Source of the DNA: Amycolatopsis sp. WQ 127309 | Lineage (GTDB): Bacteria; Actinomycetota; Actinomycetes; Mycobacteriales; Pseudonocardiaceae | Reading direction: 5' to 3' | Length of the DNA stretch: 64,000 nt | Assembly: GCF_023023025.1 (NCBI RefSeq) | Contig: NZ_CP095481.1 | Span: 3,968,001-4,032,000 of the forward strand | Shown: in pieces, positions 62,018-64,000 of the stretch | How the letters are laid out: the number at the start of each line of letters is the position of its first letter | Position numbering within the stretch: the stretch's first letter is position 1 | The notes under the pieces: model-generated | Told to the model about the DNA's origin: nothing | Database searches by the model: none | The model's input: the letters and a program-made list of their open reading frames with translations, nothing else | Position numbers and translations under genes: made by a program

Positions 62018-62098
62018 GCCCCAATGTGGCGTTGGGTGCGTTGGACGCACCGAACGCCACATTGGGTGCGTCAGATGCACCCAACGCCACATTGGGGC
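62018..62098. repeat. Nested inverted repeats around an AACGCCACATTGG core
   Basis: The core CCAATGTGGCGTT (62021-62033) occurs once forward and twice as its complement AACGCCACATTGG (about 62053-62065 and 62083-62095), with smaller stems GTGCGT/ACGCAC in between. The arrangement allows alternative hairpins. It lies between the YbaB-like gene and the GH3 gene. It appears to be another dispersed repeat family of this genus. Confidence 0.75.
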
Positions 62099-62238
62099 GT
62101 TTGGGGTCGGGCCAGCTGAGCGGTGAAGCGCAATCCCGCTCAGTGGCAACCGAGTTCGCTCAGAGGTCTGGACCAACGTCGAAAGCCTGTGTCTTAATTC
62201 AAGGCGTGAATTTCGGTCTCTCGACGAGGAGGACCCGG

Positions 62239-64000
<1,762 letters not shown>

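Overview
This is a GC-rich actinobacterial chromosome segment, most likely from Amycolatopsis or a close Pseudonocardiaceae relative. The evidence is the codon use, many GTG starts, many probably leaderless genes with a TAnnnT box 6-9 nt before the start codon, core gene order (PDZ/Lon-like protease, PPA1309 protein, UPF0182; prfB-ftsE-ftsX-smpB-ssrA), an actinobacterial tmRNA tag (ADSNQREYALAA), and several families of intergenic inverted repeats. The genus is inferred.

Layout. 1-4.5 kb: end of a Lon-like protease gene, a PPA1309 gene and a giant UPF0182 membrane protein. 4.5-7.1 kb: two identical initiator tRNA genes flank a divergent flavin monooxygenase/TetR pair with twin operators. 7.4-12.3 kb: PadR regulator, prfB, ftsEX, smpB, amidohydrolase. 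12.4-16.7 kb: acyltransferase, small protein and a Sensor-domain/histidine kinase/response regulator operon. 16.8-17.2 kb: tmRNA gene.

17.2-28.5 kb is an accessory island directly behind the tmRNA gene, with lower GC in places. It holds a serine recombinase remnant; a tightly coupled operon (radical SAM enzyme, DEDD exonuclease, frameshifted aldo/keto reductase, thymidylate-kinase-like protein, small protein, truncated ATP-binding regulator); its probable control operon (small protein, DUF6879 protein, DUF5753-type XRE regulator); small membrane proteins; a two-gene operon with a Cys-rich protein; an XRE-ImmA pair; and a DUF2188 plus Cas2-like pair. The radical SAM unit is the best candidate for an undescribed system. 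28.5-29.3 kb is non-coding, with an inverted repeat, 31-bp tandem repeats and strong G+T strand bias.

29.5-42 kb: diguanylate cyclase, broken MFS gene, and a complete histidine-utilisation operon (hutH-hutU-M20 amidohydrolase-hutF-hutI) divergent from an IclR regulator, then a flavin monooxygenase and a secreted lipase. 42-53 kb: PucR-type regulator, apolipoprotein N-acyltransferase, phosphate transporter with a PHO-box-like site, conserved small proteins, dienelactone hydrolase, a second two-component system, a second monooxygenase/TetR pair with a perfect operator, and a lone short Cys/Arg-rich ORF with its own promoter and terminator.

53-64 kb: ABC exporter, HrpB-type helicase, amino-acid-binding lipoprotein, MauE/DsbA-like redox pair, a four-gene module of a WXG100-like protein, an NlpC/P60 hydrolase and two YbaB-like proteins, and the 5' part of a secreted GH3 beta-glucosidase gene that runs off the end.
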